Shown here: positions 34,106 to 45,978 of the stretch, piece by piece
Position numbering within the stretch: position 1 is the first letter of the stretch
Layout of the letters: the number at the start of each line of letters is the position of its first letter
NCBI GenBank assembly: GCA_019009955.1
Contig: CM032233.1
Span: 18,772,501-18,836,500, forward strand
Length of the DNA: 64,000 nt
Direction: 5' to 3'
Source: Riptortus pedestris
Lineage: Eukaryota; Arthropoda; Insecta; Hemiptera; Alydidae
Position numbers and translations under genes: made by a program
Notes under the pieces: model-generated
What the model saw: only the letters and a program-made list of their open reading frames with translations
Databases searched by the model: none
What the model was told of the DNA's origin: nothing

Positions 34106-34521
34106 CCGTTCCCGCTTTAGCTGTCGCAATTATTGTTTAATCGATACCAAACTCGATGTTTATTCGTTTTATGTAAAAAGAAAGATCGAGTTAGTTAATG
34201 GCTGAAATTGAACCAGGGGGTTTAGAGAGGAAGAATTTCGAAAAATCGAAATATCTCTGTTACTATACGTCGGATCGAAAAAGTTTATTAGAAAAATCTT
34301 ATTGAAAATTAAATGTGCTATAAATATTGATATATACATTTATTCTCTATCTTGAATATTAACCGAGATATTTGCATTTTTATTAAGTGTGTGCATGTAA
34401 CGGACGAGATGAGATCAGCTAACTTCGGTCGTGGGTTTCCGACAAAAGCTAGTTCGGTCGTTTCCGTTACTGTTTGGCTCTTGTGAATTTTCTATATTGT
34501 AAAACGTCACGTGGGAAATCT
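33923..34521 (-). mobile_element. Family A element, short form, hairpin end truncated
   Basis: TTAGCAGATTTCCCCTAAGG at 33923, core (AT)n at about 34046-34100, then GCTTTAGCTGTCGCAATTAT. Short-form signature AAAGCTAGTTCGGTCGTTTC near 34446. It stops at CACGTGGGAAATCT (E-box 34510-34515), losing the terminal hairpin. A further flank F copy follows 45 bp later. Confidence 0.65.
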
Positions 34522-34566
34522 AGAATGAAGCATAAATTGTGCGGAGCAAACAAAAATGACCTCGGG

Positions 34567-34613
34567 CTAAGTCTCAGGTGCCTTTAGCACATAAGTCGTC
34601 TATTATTTCCGAG
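34567..34613 (+). repeat. Flank repeat F, copy 3 (partial)
   Basis: GCTAAGTCTCAGGTGCCTTT then AGCACATAAGTCGTCTATTA, preceded by AAAATGACCTCGG, which resembles AAATGACTGC before copy 1. Here it lies near the hairpin end of a family A copy, not the palindrome end. Confidence 0.55.
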
Positions 34614-35096
34614 ATATTTAGTTTTAATGAACGATAAACTAATGGAATACACAGGAAAGGAAAAACGACATACACGTATTTCTGAACAAATATCACTAAA
34701 TTCAAGATCTAAGAGATACAAAAAATCCCAAAATAAATATCCACTTTTTAAACAAACTAAATAAATGAAACACACTCGTTAGAGGCTGTACAAAGTTTGG
34801 ACGACTTCTGATGTTTTTAAACGCTTTAATCAAATTAGAAATATTGGAATTTCAAAGAATTAGTCATTCATTTCGTCCAATAACCAAATGTGTATGTTCT
34901 CATTCATGGGAGCATTCACTCTTTAGATGGACGTAATTATGATGAACAGAACCTGCAGAGTATTATCAGACTTTCGATTAGTGGGAGTGGTGTAAGCTAA
35001 TTAGTATGTCGGGAATGGCAGAGAAACAGTAAAGTATTTTCCTTACCATCTTGATACCAACCTTTCGCCCGTTGACAGGCTGAATATTAAAATAAA
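34614..35096. other. Unassigned AT-rich DNA
   Basis: No gene or repeat recognised. Confidence 0.35.
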
Positions 35097-35499
35097 AGTC
35101 CGTCACGTAGGGGCTGCGTTAACTAAGCAGATATCCCACGTGCGCCACCTCTTACATTTACCTCAAAACGTAAAAGTTCCATGAAAACAATATTTGGTAT
35201 TTGGTATTTAGGCTTTAAATCATGTGCTTCATAATATAACACCTTACTGTCAATATGACATTAGTAGGAGTGGGGGTTTACTGCGGACCGAAAACAAAAA
35301 AAATGATACATTTTCGGAATGATATTGAAAGACCGTGTTTGGTTCATGACGAGGCGAGTTTGTAGCCCTCGTAAGCAATTTAACAGGACTTGGCGGTGGG
35401 ATTAACGAACTTGATCTTTCTTATTACATAAAACGATTAAATACCGAATTTGGTAACGATTAAACAAAATTTGCGACCGCTAGAGCGTTAACAGCAAAT

Positions 35500-35530
<31 letters not shown>

Positions 35531-36009
35531 TACATGTGTGTACATGGGTGTGTGTTAACGCTCTAGCGGTCGCAATTTTCGTTCGATCTTTGCCGAACTC
35601 AAATGTTTAAACGTTTTATGTAAAAATAAAGATCAAGTTCATTAATAGTCGAAATCCGACTAGTGGGAGGGTTTAGAGAAGGGAATTTCTTAAAATTCTT
35701 ATATCTCGGATCGAAAAATTGTATAGAACCAATCTTATTGAAGATGTAATGTTGTATAAATTTTATGTACGTTTTTCCACTATCTTTATTATTAACCAAG
35801 ATATTTGCAATTTTTTTTTTAGTTTTCGGCCTGCAGTAAACGCTCACTCTTACTTATGTCATATTAACAATAAGCTATTGTATTATGAAGAACTTATTTG
35901 AATATAACAAAATATTGTTCTCATTGAACTTTTACGGTTTGAGATAAATGCAAATACGTGACGTACGTGGGATATCTGCTTAGTTAACGCAGCCCCTGCG
36001 TGACGGACT
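35097..36009. mobile_element. Double-headed family A element with hairpin ends on both sides
   Basis: Two hairpin ends face outward. The left reads AGTCCGTCACGTAGGGGCTG; the right, reverse-complemented, reads AGTCCGTCACGCAGGGGCTG. Both arms share rare variants (GCGTTAACTAAGCAG and GATATCCCACGT, where other copies have GCGTAAACTAAGCAG and GATTTCCC). They stay alignable inward through the AAACAATATT, GACATWAGTARGAGTG and CGAAAAC blocks and the GCTCTAGCGGTCGC flank. The arms meet at a central (AC)n/(GT)n microsatellite at about 35500-35555. The palindrome end is absent. The left arm also carries the 90 bp repeat at 35300-35395. This is a fold-back derivative with long terminal inverted repeats. 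Confidence 0.7.
35300..35395 (-). repeat. Dispersed 90 bp repeat G, copy 1
   Basis: Reverse complement of 39283-39370: shared blocks are GAATGATATTGAAAGACCGT, GTTTGGTTCATGA, AGCCCTCGTWAGCAATTTAA and CAGGA. It lies within the left arm of the double-headed family A element and is missing from the right arm. Confidence 0.6.
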
Positions 36010-36039
36010 TTATTTAAATAGCACTATAGTAGAATAAAA

Positions 36040-36707
36040 AGTCCGTCACGCAGGGGCTGCGTAAACTAAGCAGATTTCCCTCGTGAAGTTTTACAATAGA
36101 GAAATCTGCACACTGGTAACACAATGCCATCGTGATTAGGCAATGAGAAATCTTTCAGTTAATTAAAATAAATTCCCAACTGAAACGGCTTCTGAATTGT
36201 AAGAATAATTTATATTTTAATAACTCAAATTTTAGTAGTCCAAGAACTAAAGAAGGGGGGGGGGGGCGGATGAACAGAATGTATTTGCATAAATCTCACA
36301 AAGTAACGAAGGTAAGGTAAGGTTAAAAACGGCAGGTTAGAAGAAGCTTCCGCCTGAGCCGAGAAATGACGAAGATTGCCGACGTAATCCGAACTATACC
36401 CAACCACAGACCTCATAAAAATGCAAATATCTCGGTTAATATTCAAGATAGGGAATAAATGTATAACAATATTTATAGGAAATTTAGGAAATTTAATTTG
36501 CAATAAGATTGATTTTATACAATCTTTCGATCTGATGCATAATAACGGAGATATTTTGAATTTGCGAAAATCTCCCCCTCTAAACCCCCCCTCCCTCTCG
36601 TCCGATTTCAGCCATTAACGAACTTGACCTGTCTTTTTACATAAAACGGTTAAATATAGAGTTTCGTAACGATCAAACAAAAATTGCGACCGCTAGAGCG
36701 TTAACAG

Positions 36708-36773
<66 letters not shown>

Positions 36774-36893
36774 GAACGGACCTCATTTTCGTCATCTCCT
36801 GGGTAGAATCGATGGACATTTGAAGAACATTTTCGAAAATTTCGTCATGAGTACGACCTCAATAGCTGATTTCCCTTAAGGGAAATCTGCTAA
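36040..36893 (+). mobile_element. Family A element, complete, recombinant long/short form
   Basis: Hairpin end intact at 36040. The long-form segment is shortened (AACTGAAACGGCTTCTGAAT), with a G tract at 36255-36266 and TGTATTTGCATAAATCTCAC. It then switches to an unrelated piece (AAGGTAAGGTAAGGTTAAAA, about 36305-36420) before the common ATGCAAATATCTCGGTTAAT. Core (AT)n about 36713-36768. It ends in the perfect palindrome and CTGCTAA at 36893. Its hairpin end faces that of the preceding element across 30 bp. Confidence 0.7.
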
Positions 36894-37392
36894 AAGGCTA
36901 TTTTCAGTGAAGTATGGGCATAATTTTCTCTTGTGCAGTTAGGTTTATATTCAATATCCCATTATTTCGCTAATTTATTCACAGGGATTCGAAAAATTAC
37001 ATGCAATATACGGTTCTTGTAGCTAAAGTTTAAAGAATATATTGTATAAATAATTATTTGCACGTTGAGAAATATTCGAGCCTACACGTGTATCAGTGCA
37101 AATGAATAAATTAATAGGCTGTAGCCGTTGGATGGATGTCCTTGGAAGGCAGCTGAACTCCAGGCCCCATGGTTCCTGGTTCATTACCAGGCCAGAGATA
37201 GCCAACCTGATAGGGCCCATTCACCAGACCACGTGGTATCCCAGTGACTCAAGACAGCCTACCTACACTTTCTACTATCCTCTTCAGCTTATCAGCATAT
37301 GCGGTTGATCCAATGGCAAAAAGGCACGTTTGGAATTTAAAAGTTGCCCTACTGGATAACCAAGTAAGACGTTAGCTGCACGATATACTAAA
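36894..37392. other. Unassigned DNA with GC-richer segment
   Basis: 37080-37265 is balanced in composition (GCTGTAGCCGTTGGATGG, CTCCAGGCCCCATGGTTCC). ORFs of 65 and 70 codons on the two strands overlap there without recognisable motifs. It may be an exon fragment or a decayed repeat. Confidence 0.3.
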
Positions 37393-38232
<840 letters not shown>

Positions 38233-39282
38233 AATCCTAAATTATCACCAGTGAGTCCAATCTGTCCAATGCTGTAGAAATTTGCCTATGTTTGAGTCTT
38301 GGTGTTCGGAGTTCAGCCAGCCGAGTTCTTCTCTAAGAAGATCGTAGCCGACTACCAAGTCATAAATCGGGTGAATTTTCCGGGGCAAAGTTTTATCGGA
38401 GGACGTTTCTTCCACGTTCAGAGAACTGGTGAATTTCAGATGAAGGAAGAAATTAAAACCCAAATCAGTGTTTTAGTATCCTTTATGTGAGCGTAAATCT
38501 ACCAACTTCCAGAAGCAACTAATAAACTGACGGAGTTTCACTGATCTGTAGAAATCCAGAAATAAAAACCAGCGTTCTATAAATAATATTTTAAGTTAAA
38601 TTTGATAGTATCGCATATTCCACTTCTTCGGCATTTGTGAATAATATTACCGTTGTATCTTTCCTATTTTAACCCGAACACGGTCCTAACACACATGCTT
38701 TTAGTTCAAGTTCATTAATGTTCTAAAATCTTGCCAGTAGCTTAACTTCTACATCCCCTGGCATTCCTAGGTGTCACATATCGCATAACCCTCACCGATT
38801 AGCCTGAAATTTTCAGGGGCTCATAAGATGGAATTTGTAGTACCCGTCATTTTCCAAGTTTCACCTCATTTATTAGATCTTTAGGTCGTTTCATATATTA
38901 GTAGGCCACACAATTATCCTTAAGACAATTAAAATCCTATTCCGGCCTCCTATTATGAACTAAACAGAATTTTGATGACAAAATGACGAATAAAAATAAA
39001 TCATGATATATCAAGTCATGCAACTTTCACCCTCCGTCGATCTTCCTGCCGTCCTTTTACATTTACTAATACTGAAGCAAGTTACCTTGTACTACAGGAC
39101 CTGTAGTAGGCATTAATGGAAAAAAAGTAGTGAACTTGACAACCGTTAAAAAACGATTAAGAGTCAATTTAGCTCATAAAGAACTTGTTTAACACACAGA
39201 ATCAACTTATATACAGCTCAATATTCAAAGTACTTTTTAAAAAATTGAATATAACTTGACTGTACCGTAAAACAATCCAATT
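38233..39282. other. Unassigned DNA
   Basis: 38245-38490 has overlapping 72- and 63-codon ORFs on opposite strands with no recognised domain. The composition there is more balanced, so a decayed coding repeat is possible. 38750-38880 (GCATAACCCTCACCGATTAG, CCTGAAATTTTCAGGGGCTC) looks like a moderately repeated sequence, but no second copy is in the window. Confidence 0.3.
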
Positions 39283-39370
39283 CCTGTTAAATTGCTAACG
39301 AGGGTCACAAATTCGCATTATCATGAACCAAACACGGTCTTTCAATATCATTCCGGAAACGTACCACATG
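39283..39370 (+). repeat. Dispersed 90 bp repeat G, copy 2
   Basis: TTCCTGTTAAATTGCTAACG, CATGAACCAAACACGGTC and TTTCAATATCATTCCGGAAA match the reverse complement of 35300-35395. This copy is outside any recognised family A element. Confidence 0.6.
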
Positions 39371-39712
39371 GCTTCAGAAGGATTATAAAATTTTATTTGT
39401 ATTAAAAATAAATTCCTCTAAATTTCATAAGTTTTAAATTTGATACAATGATGAAAATAATCAATTCCAAATTTAAAAGTAGTATAAAACCTCAAGTATC
39501 CTAGCAGGGCCCCCGCTACCACGTGTGCAATGCACACGGGTGCCATCCTTTAGGGGCGCCAAAACCAAGGTCCCAAAAAGAAAATTAGATTTTATTCTGT
39601 TTATTTCATTTTGATATTTTAGTCTACAAATAAATATGACTTTTAAAGTTCAGTTCTTTGCTTTATTTCAAGCACCTACCTACAATAAAAAAAGATAATT
39701 CAAAATGCTCCG
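39371..39712. other. Unassigned DNA with possible DNA-transposon end
   Basis: 39505-39560 holds a GC-rich block (CAGGGCCCCCGCTACCACG, GTGTGCAATGCACACGGGTG, TTTAGGGGCGCC) including the palindrome GTGTGCAATGCACAC. Such blocks resemble hAT ends, but no partner end was found. Confidence 0.3.
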
Positions 39713-39874
39713 TATAGTAACGGAGATATTTCGAATTTTCGAAAATCTTCCCCTCTAAACCCACTGGTCCGATTTCAGCTGTTAACGAACTTGATCTTTC
39801 TTTTTACATAAAACAACTAAATATCGAGTTTGGTAACGATCAAACAAAAATTGCGACCGCTAGAGCGGTAACAG

Positions 39875-39936
<62 letters not shown>

Positions 39937-40060
39937 TTTTGGACGGACCTCATTTTCGTCATCTGCTAGGTAGGATCGATGGACATTTGAAGAAAAATTT
40001 CGAAAATTCCGTCATGAGTACAACCTCAATAGCTGATTTCCCTTAAGGGAAATCTGCTAA
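39713..40060 (+). mobile_element. Family A element, 5'-truncated
   Basis: Begins inside the body (CTCCGTATAGTAACGGAGAT). It has CCGATTTCAGCTGTTAACG and GACCGCTAGAGCGGTAACAG, then the core (AT)n about 39879-39932. The terminal segment is well preserved, with the perfect palindrome and CTGCTAA at 40060. Confidence 0.65.
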
Positions 40061-40474
40061 AACTTTTTCGCCGTGCACAAATAGTACCAATACGTGGCTC
40101 AAAGAATAAGTATTCATAGCTGCAGAAAAAATTTCAGAGTCCGAGGAGTATATTGGCAAAGGACAATAACATTAATGTGGAAAAACAGAATAACTACAAA
40201 CAAATCTATCCAAAAATAGATCGTAAAGATCGGTTGATGAATGATTAGGCCTTAGATCAGTGTTTATCATTACACAGACACTTAGAAGGAAAGAAAGAAA
40301 TGCACGGCTAATCAGGGAGAAAAGAATCTAAACCCAGATTATCGGAGTCATCAAAGAGCAGCTCTAATAGAACGTTGGAAGCAATTCTAAGGTAATAGCA
40401 TTTTATGACACGCACATAACATGTGCTATTGAAATGGCAGAATTCAGTGATCAGGAAAAAATATAGAATTATAT

Positions 40475-40557
<83 letters not shown>

Positions 40558-40602
40558 CTATCTAACCATAATTTCAGTAGATTTAATCTCTGCCAGCTTC
40601 TT
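40061..40602. other. Unassigned DNA with compound microsatellite
   Basis: A (CA)n-(TA)n microsatellite lies at about 40474-40552 without the conserved family A core flanks. The rest shows no gene or known repeat. Confidence 0.4.
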
Positions 40603-41512
40603 TTAGCAGATTTCCCTTAGGGGAAATCAGCTATTGATGTCGTTCTCATGACGCGATTTTCAAAACATTCCTGAAATGTCCATCGATCCTACCTAGGAGA
40701 TGACAAAAATGAGGCCCGTTAAAAACTATATATATGTATTTGTCTGTTACCGCTCTAGCCGTAGCAATTATTGTTTAATCGTTACCACTCGATATATATA
40801 GTCGTTTTATGTAAAAAGAAAGATTAAGTTCGTTAACGGCTGAAATCGGACCAGGGGGAGAGGGGGGGGGGGTTAGAGGGGAGGAATTTCGAAAATTCGA
40901 AATAACTCTGTTAATACACGTGGAATCGAATTGTATATAAATCTTATTGCAAATTAAATTTACTATAAATATTGTCCTATACATATTTTCGTATAATGAG
41001 TATTAACGGAGATATTTAGATTTTATAGTTTTACGCTTTGAGTAAACCCCCACTCCTACTAGTGTCATATTAATAATAAGCTGTTATATCATGAACCATT
41101 TCTTTACAAGGTTAAATACAAAATATTGTTTTCATTGAACTTTTACTTTGTGAGATATATGGTAATACGTTCTGTTGACCCCCCCCCCTTCTTTTGTTCT
41201 TGTATTCCTAAAATTTAAGTGATTGAGATAAAACTGATTCAGAATCATTACAAATTACAGCACTAGTAAATTGTTTTCAATAAAATTAATATGTTATATT
41301 CAGATATATTTCGTTAAGTGTTTGTCTTTCCGGTTTATCTATCTATTCAGCGCTACGAGGTTGGCTGGCCTGTTTGTTTATAATTCAGCCGCTTCCCGTT
41401 GTAGAGATTATTATTTTGTACATTGACTGAAGGATTTCTCATTACCGTTTGTATTTATTCACTTAACATTCAAGGTAGTGTTACCTGTATGTACATTTAT
41501 CTATTGTACACC
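40603..41512 (-). mobile_element. Family A element, long form, tiny core
   Basis: TTAGCAGATTTCCCTTAGGG at 40603. The core has shrunk to about 15 bp (ACTATATATATGTATTTG). GCTCTAGCCGTAGCAATTAT follows. A G tract is at 40861-40872 and a C tract at 41179-41187. The long-form segment is complete to ACATTCAAGGTAGTGTTACC. It is cut at TATCTATTGTACACC, 40 bp before the hairpin end. The copies at 41416-41512 and 45017-45085 share unusual variants here (AAGGTAGTGTTACCTGTAT), so they are close relatives. Confidence 0.65.
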
Positions 41513-41847
41513 TTTTTTTTTTCCTTTTTTAAGTGTCCAAAAGTTATTATGTGTTCTGCATAACTGCAAGAACATGCAGTTAGTTGTGGCCATAACTACT
41601 AACTAAACACACGGCACGACAGTCGTTTTTAGAGCCTCTAACTCCACTTTGGACCATTAAAAGCGGTCTCCATTAGGATTCTCTGGTATAATTTCTGAGA
41701 ATTTGGGTCGGCATGACCTGTGTCAGGCCACCCAGCCTCCTCACTATACCTGATCGATGTACCATTGTAACTTTGTTTAGCAGCCTCCAGACTTACAGTC
41801 TTTCAATTCCCACCATATCTTTCGCTCTTCTTAACATCACAGATGAA
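41513..41847. other. Unassigned DNA
   Basis: A T-run, then 41580-41770 with moderate GC content (GACCTGTGTCAGGCCACCCA), sharing GCGGTCTCCATTAGG-like sequence with 15450. No gene recognised. Confidence 0.3.
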
Positions 41848-42072
41848 ATGTCCGTAAACTACGCAGATGCCCCACGTGAAGTTATTCAATAGAGAAATCC
41901 CCAAGCAAGAGCCGAAAAGTTACGGAAACTAGAACCAAACTTAGCCGATCTCATCTCCACACACACTTAATAAAAATGCAAATATCTCCGTTAATATTCA
42001 AGACAGAGAATAAATGTATATAACAATAATTATGGTAAATTTAATTTGCAATAAGATTGGTACTATACAATT

Positions 42073-42490
42073 TTTCGGCTACTAAAGTTTTCTAAATTCT
42101 TCTTTTAGAGGATTTTTTATTTGCTGACAGTTTCGGGCAACCGTTGGTTCCCTTCTTCAGAGCTGAACAATGAAACGAAAAATATACAATAATGAAATAA
42201 ACGGAGAATATTATTATCTTTTATGTGTACAATGGCCGTCAGTTGTAATTTATTTTTATTATTATTACACCCACCCCCACCCTACTTTGCTTTATATTCA
42301 TTATAAATTACAACTCACGGCCATTGTACACATAAAAGATAATAATATGCTCCGTTTATTTCATTATTGTATATTTATATTTTTCGTTTTCATTGTTCAG
42401 CTCTGAAGAAGGGAACCAACGGTTGCCCGAAACTGTCAGCAAATAAAAAATCCTCTAAAAGAAGAATTTAGAAAACTTTATTAGCCGAAA
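42073..42490. mobile_element. Fold-back element with about 185 bp inverted arms
   Basis: The arms 42073-42253 and 42303-42490 are reverse complements with only small gaps (an extra ATAAAT and a few single bases in the right arm). The 49 bp spacer contains ACACCCACCCCCACCCTAC. The ends read TTTCGGCT and AGCCGAAA. Each arm contains CTGAAGAAGGGAACCAACGG followed by TTGCCCGAAACTGTCAGC, a hammerhead-like motif. Inverted terminal repeats with such motifs are known for Penelope-like retroelements, so this may be a pair of opposed Penelope pLTRs. A fold-back DNA transposon is the alternative. There is no coding sequence; the 78-codon ORF at 42170-42406 just reads across the palindrome. Confidence 0.65.
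42399..42440 (+). ncRNA. Hammerhead-ribozyme-like motif (right arm)
   Basis: AGCT, then CTGAAGA (CUGANGA box, 42403-42409), a stem-loop GGG-AACC[AAC]GGTT-G-CCC, GAAA (42429-42432), CTGTC (predicted cut after C at 42437) and AGC. Stem I would be only 3 bp, stem III 1-2 bp, and the first pair of stem II is A-C, so activity is doubtful. The mirror motif is at 42123-42164 on the minus strand. Conserved boxes are in the right order for a minimal type-I hammerhead as described in Penelope-like elements. A chance match cannot be excluded. Confidence 0.35.
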
Positions 42491-42513
42491 CCCAACTATC
42501 ACCTACTACTTTG

Positions 42514-42568
<55 letters not shown>

Positions 42569-42581
42569 CCTACTACTTTGA

Positions 42582-42630
<49 letters not shown>

Positions 42631-42637
<7 letters not shown>

Positions 42638-42820
42638 GTAACGTCTGTCTGTACATTGATTTTTTTTCTCGAAATTTCACGATACTTTTTCGTTTCACAT
42701 GTCATAGACAACATAACTGCATTTTATTTATTTCGTATATGCTTGTTTCTTTGTTTGTTACCTTTTCAGGCATAAACGGCTGAACCGAATTTTATGAAAC
42801 TTGGTATGTATATTATTACT
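42631..42820 (+). mobile_element. Family B repeat, copy 4, truncated
   Basis: Begins at the edge of (AT)n with AAAATTGTAACGTCTGTCTG and runs to CGGCTGAACCGAATTTTATG and AAACTTGGTATGTATATTAT. Then it breaks at ACTAACTACTAAC into the family A end. It has the same start point relative to (AT)n as copies 2 and 3. Confidence 0.55.
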
Positions 42821-42946
42821 AACTACTAACTGGCCTCATTTTCGTCATCTCCTGGGTAGGATCGGTTGACATTTGAAGAAATATTTCGAAAATCGCGTCA
42901 CGAGTTCGACCTCATTAGCTGATTTCGCTTAAGGGAAATCTGCTAA

Positions 42947-43853
42947 TAGATATCAGGTATGCTATAAAAACAGCGTCATATGCTATCCTCCATCTAGGCT
43001 GCTCTGTTTAGACTCCACTTTAAACCATACAGCATAATTAGGCATTCATAATCTCAATTTATGCTATGATTTCGTTACCTACAAACACATAAATCATCTT
43101 TAATTAGAAACTTATTACAAGACTGATTTTACTATTGTTATTCCTAAAGAATGACCCTCATTTAACAATATTCAGTTCCGTGTCAGAATTTTTTATTATT
43201 TTTTAACATGTTGTCTTCTAAGTATGAATATTTATGAAGTTATTTCCATTTTCATATATTCGGTCTAATTAGCACTGTAGTGAATTAGAAAGAATAAGAA
43301 GATAAGACATTCATATAGTGAACTTAACTAAGCAACGGAGGAATCAGATAAGGCCCTGGATAGGGATAGTTAATTTTCCGTCATTGCGACTATCTAAGTC
43401 ATTCTTTACTCAGTCAAGGTCACCACGTGCATATTATGAGGGAGGACTTTAATTATTCTTTTATGTAGGTTCCTTTAATTCCATCTAGGAATGATACCGC
43501 GAATGATAAGCATGCCTTATTATTATGAAAGAGCATTTCTATTTCTTAAGTTTATCACTTAGATGAAAGTTCGTTTCATCATCTTTAACATATCACCCAC
43601 TCACATACTCCAAACATTTTTCTTCTTTTTATGGTTTCGTTGACGTGTCTCGTCTCGAGCATTTCAGCTCTTTTAATTTTAGCTAGATGAAATTAACCCT
43701 GAACATCAGATGTGTTCAAGGGTAAAAATGACAGGAAATTTCAAGGCTGAAATAAAAATTGTTTGTGATAAATAAGGCCAAATACTAAAGACATATTTTT
43801 TTAATGAAAAAACTATGCTTCGACACAGCTAAAATGTAATAGCATTAGTAGAT

Positions 43854-43918
<65 letters not shown>

Positions 43919-44383
43919 AAATGATCCGATCAAGCGGTTTTCAACTACAAAGACTATCAATTGTTTAATTTTGAACAAACATCCCCAATACTGAAAGTTT
44001 TACGTCAAGAAGAATTAAAATGTTTTTTATATAACTTCAAAAGTTAAGGCGTTCGTATTTTTCAATGCGTGGTTCCATTCCCATTTCTGAAGGTTCGATA
44101 GTGGCCAGGTAAGATCTTTGCTCAACAAGAAACGTTCAACATTTATAAATATATATATGTATATTAAAAGAAAGAAGTGGGGGATAAAAATAAAAGATTC
44201 TCTTTTTTCTTTCTACCAACGGAGATAGCGCAGAAACACCATTCAAAAACGCACTATCAATTCAGCGACATTGTAAAAACATAAATGACACAATTATTAA
44301 TAAATATGATACATTATTATTTTTGATTGTCATTACATATACATTGTTTCCTATATTATATATATGTAGGCACGATTTTCATT
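42947..44383. other. Unassigned AT-rich DNA with microsatellite
   Basis: About 1.4 kb without a recognised gene. A pure (AT)n run at about 43857-43914 is preceded by TTAGTAGATTGCC, which might be a deleted family A end, and followed by no family A sequence. Confidence 0.35.
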
Positions 44384-45123
44384 TTAGCAGATTTCCCTTG
44401 AGGCAATTATTGTTTAATCTTGACCACACTCGATATTTAGTCGTTTTATTTAAAACGAAAAATCAAGTACATTAACGGCTGAAATTGGACAAGGAGGAGG
44501 GGGGGGGGGGGGTTAGAGGGGAGGAGTTACGAAATACCTCTGCTACTGTACTTTGTACCGTAAAATTGTATAGAAACAATCTTATTGCAAATTAAATTTA
44601 CTATAAATATTGTTCTATATATATTTTCCGTATAATGAGTATTAACCGAGATATTTGGATTTTATAGTTTTCCGCTTTCAGTAAACCCCCACTCCTACTA
44701 GTGTCATATTAATAATAAGCTGTTATATCATGAACCACTTCATCCAAAGGTTAAACACTAAATATTGTTTTCATTGAACTTTTACTTTGTGAGATATATG
44801 CAAATACGTTCTGTTGACCCACACGGCACTAGCTCTAGTAAATAGTTTTCAATAAAATGAATATGTCATATTCAGATATATTTCATTAACTGTTTGTCTT
44901 TCTGGTTTATCCATCTCTTCAGCACTACGTGGTTGGCTGGCCTGTTTGTTTACAATTCAGCCGCTACCCGTCGTAGGGATTATTAACTTGCAAATTGACT
45001 GAAGGATTTCTCATTACCGTTTGTATTTATTCACTTAACATTCAAGGTAGTGTTACCTGTATATATATTTATCTATTGTACACCTTCGCGTGGGAAATCT
45101 GCTTATTTAACCCTTGACGGACT
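44384..45123 (-). mobile_element. Family A element, long form, core and hairpin deleted
   Basis: TTAGCAGATTTCCCTTGAGG at 44384 jumps directly to CAATTATTGTTTAATCTTG, so the terminal segment and core are missing. A G tract lies at about 44492-44512. The long-form body is nearly identical in style to 40603-41512. The hairpin end has lost the hairpin (GCTTATTTAACCCTTGACGG) but keeps GACGGACT. Confidence 0.6.
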
Positions 45124-45436
45124 TTTTGTATTTTGCTATGCATTCCACTTGATAGATTAAGTTTGTACCAGACTCCTTAAATTCTTGTGAAGAGTGGCAT
45201 TTGAATGACAGATATTGGCAAATATCTCTTTCTCATTATGTTTTTTTTTTTTTGGGAGATGGGATGGGTTGTGTTCAGTTAGTGTTATCCAGGTTATACG
45301 AATATTTATTTTCAGTTTTGGAAGTAATTATTGTTATTAAGACTAACGGCCACGTAATTATTCAAATTATCCTCACTCGTCGTTCTTCTTATGGATAATT
45401 AAAATTATCTTTAATGAATTCGTCAGAAAACTTAAA
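45124..45436. other. Unassigned AT-rich DNA
   Basis: A T-run and a 65-codon ORF (45201-45398) without known motifs. Confidence 0.35.
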
Positions 45437-45978
45437 AGTCCGTCACGCAGGGGCTGCGTAAACTAAGCAGATTTCCCACGTGAAGTTATACAATAGAGAA
45501 ATCTCCATACGAGAGCCGAACAGTTACGGAAACGGCCGAACTAGCTTTTGGCGGGAAACACTCATGCGATGCAAATATCTCGGTTAATATTCAAGATAGA
45601 GAATAAATGTATAGAACAATATTTATAGTAAATGTAATTTGCAATAAGATTGGTTCTATACAATGTTTTGATCCGACGTATGGTAACGAAGATATTTAGA
45701 ATTGTCGAAAAGCCACCCTCCCACTGGTCCGATTTCAGCCATTAACGAACTTGATCTGTCTTTTCGCATAAAACCTTTAAATATCGAGTTTGGTAACGAT
45801 CAAACTGAAATTGCGACCGCTAGAGCGTTAACAGACATACGTATGTATGTATAATTTTGAACGGACCTCATTTTCGTCATCTCCTGGGTAGGATCGATGG
45901 ACATTTGAAGAAGTATTTTGAAAATCGCGTCATGAGTACGACCTCAATAGCAGATTTCCATTAAGGGAAATCTGCTAA
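45437..45978 (+). mobile_element. Family A element, complete short form, minimal core
   Basis: AGTCCGTCACGCAGGGGCTG at 45437, subterminal AGCAGATTTCCCACGTG with an E-box at 45478-45483, and CGAACTAGCTTTTGGCGGG. The body contains only a short C tract. GACCGCTAGAGCGTTAACAG and a core of only about 20 bp (ACATACGTATGTATGTATAA) follow. The terminal segment ends GATTTCCATTAAGGGAAATC and CTGCTAA at 45978. At 542 bp it is the most compact complete copy. Confidence 0.75.

Larger units (their letters stand above)
41848..42946 (+). mobile_element. Family A element carrying several nested insertions
   Basis: Hairpin end shortened (GTCCGTAAACTACGCAGATG, hairpin deleted), with an E-box near 41873. The short-form body runs to TACTATACAATTTTTCG, where the fold-back element (42073-42490) begins. 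After it come two (AT)n runs (about 42519-42565 and 42585-42630), each preceded by the same TCACCTACTACTTTG. A 5' piece of family B (42631-42820) follows. Then GGCCTCATTTTCGTCATCTC continues to GATTTCGCTTAAGGGAAATC and CTGCTAA at 42946. Most of the body beyond the fold-back site is missing. Confidence 0.6.

Noticed and set aside
38245..38490. Possible exon with ORFs on both strands
   Set aside because: No recognisable protein family, no convincing splice sites; cannot be supported.
39505..39560. hAT-like GC-rich terminal sequence
   Set aside because: No matching opposite end or target duplication found nearby.
42170..42406. 78-codon ORF across the fold-back element
   Set aside because: It reads through both inverted arms and the spacer; not a plausible protein.
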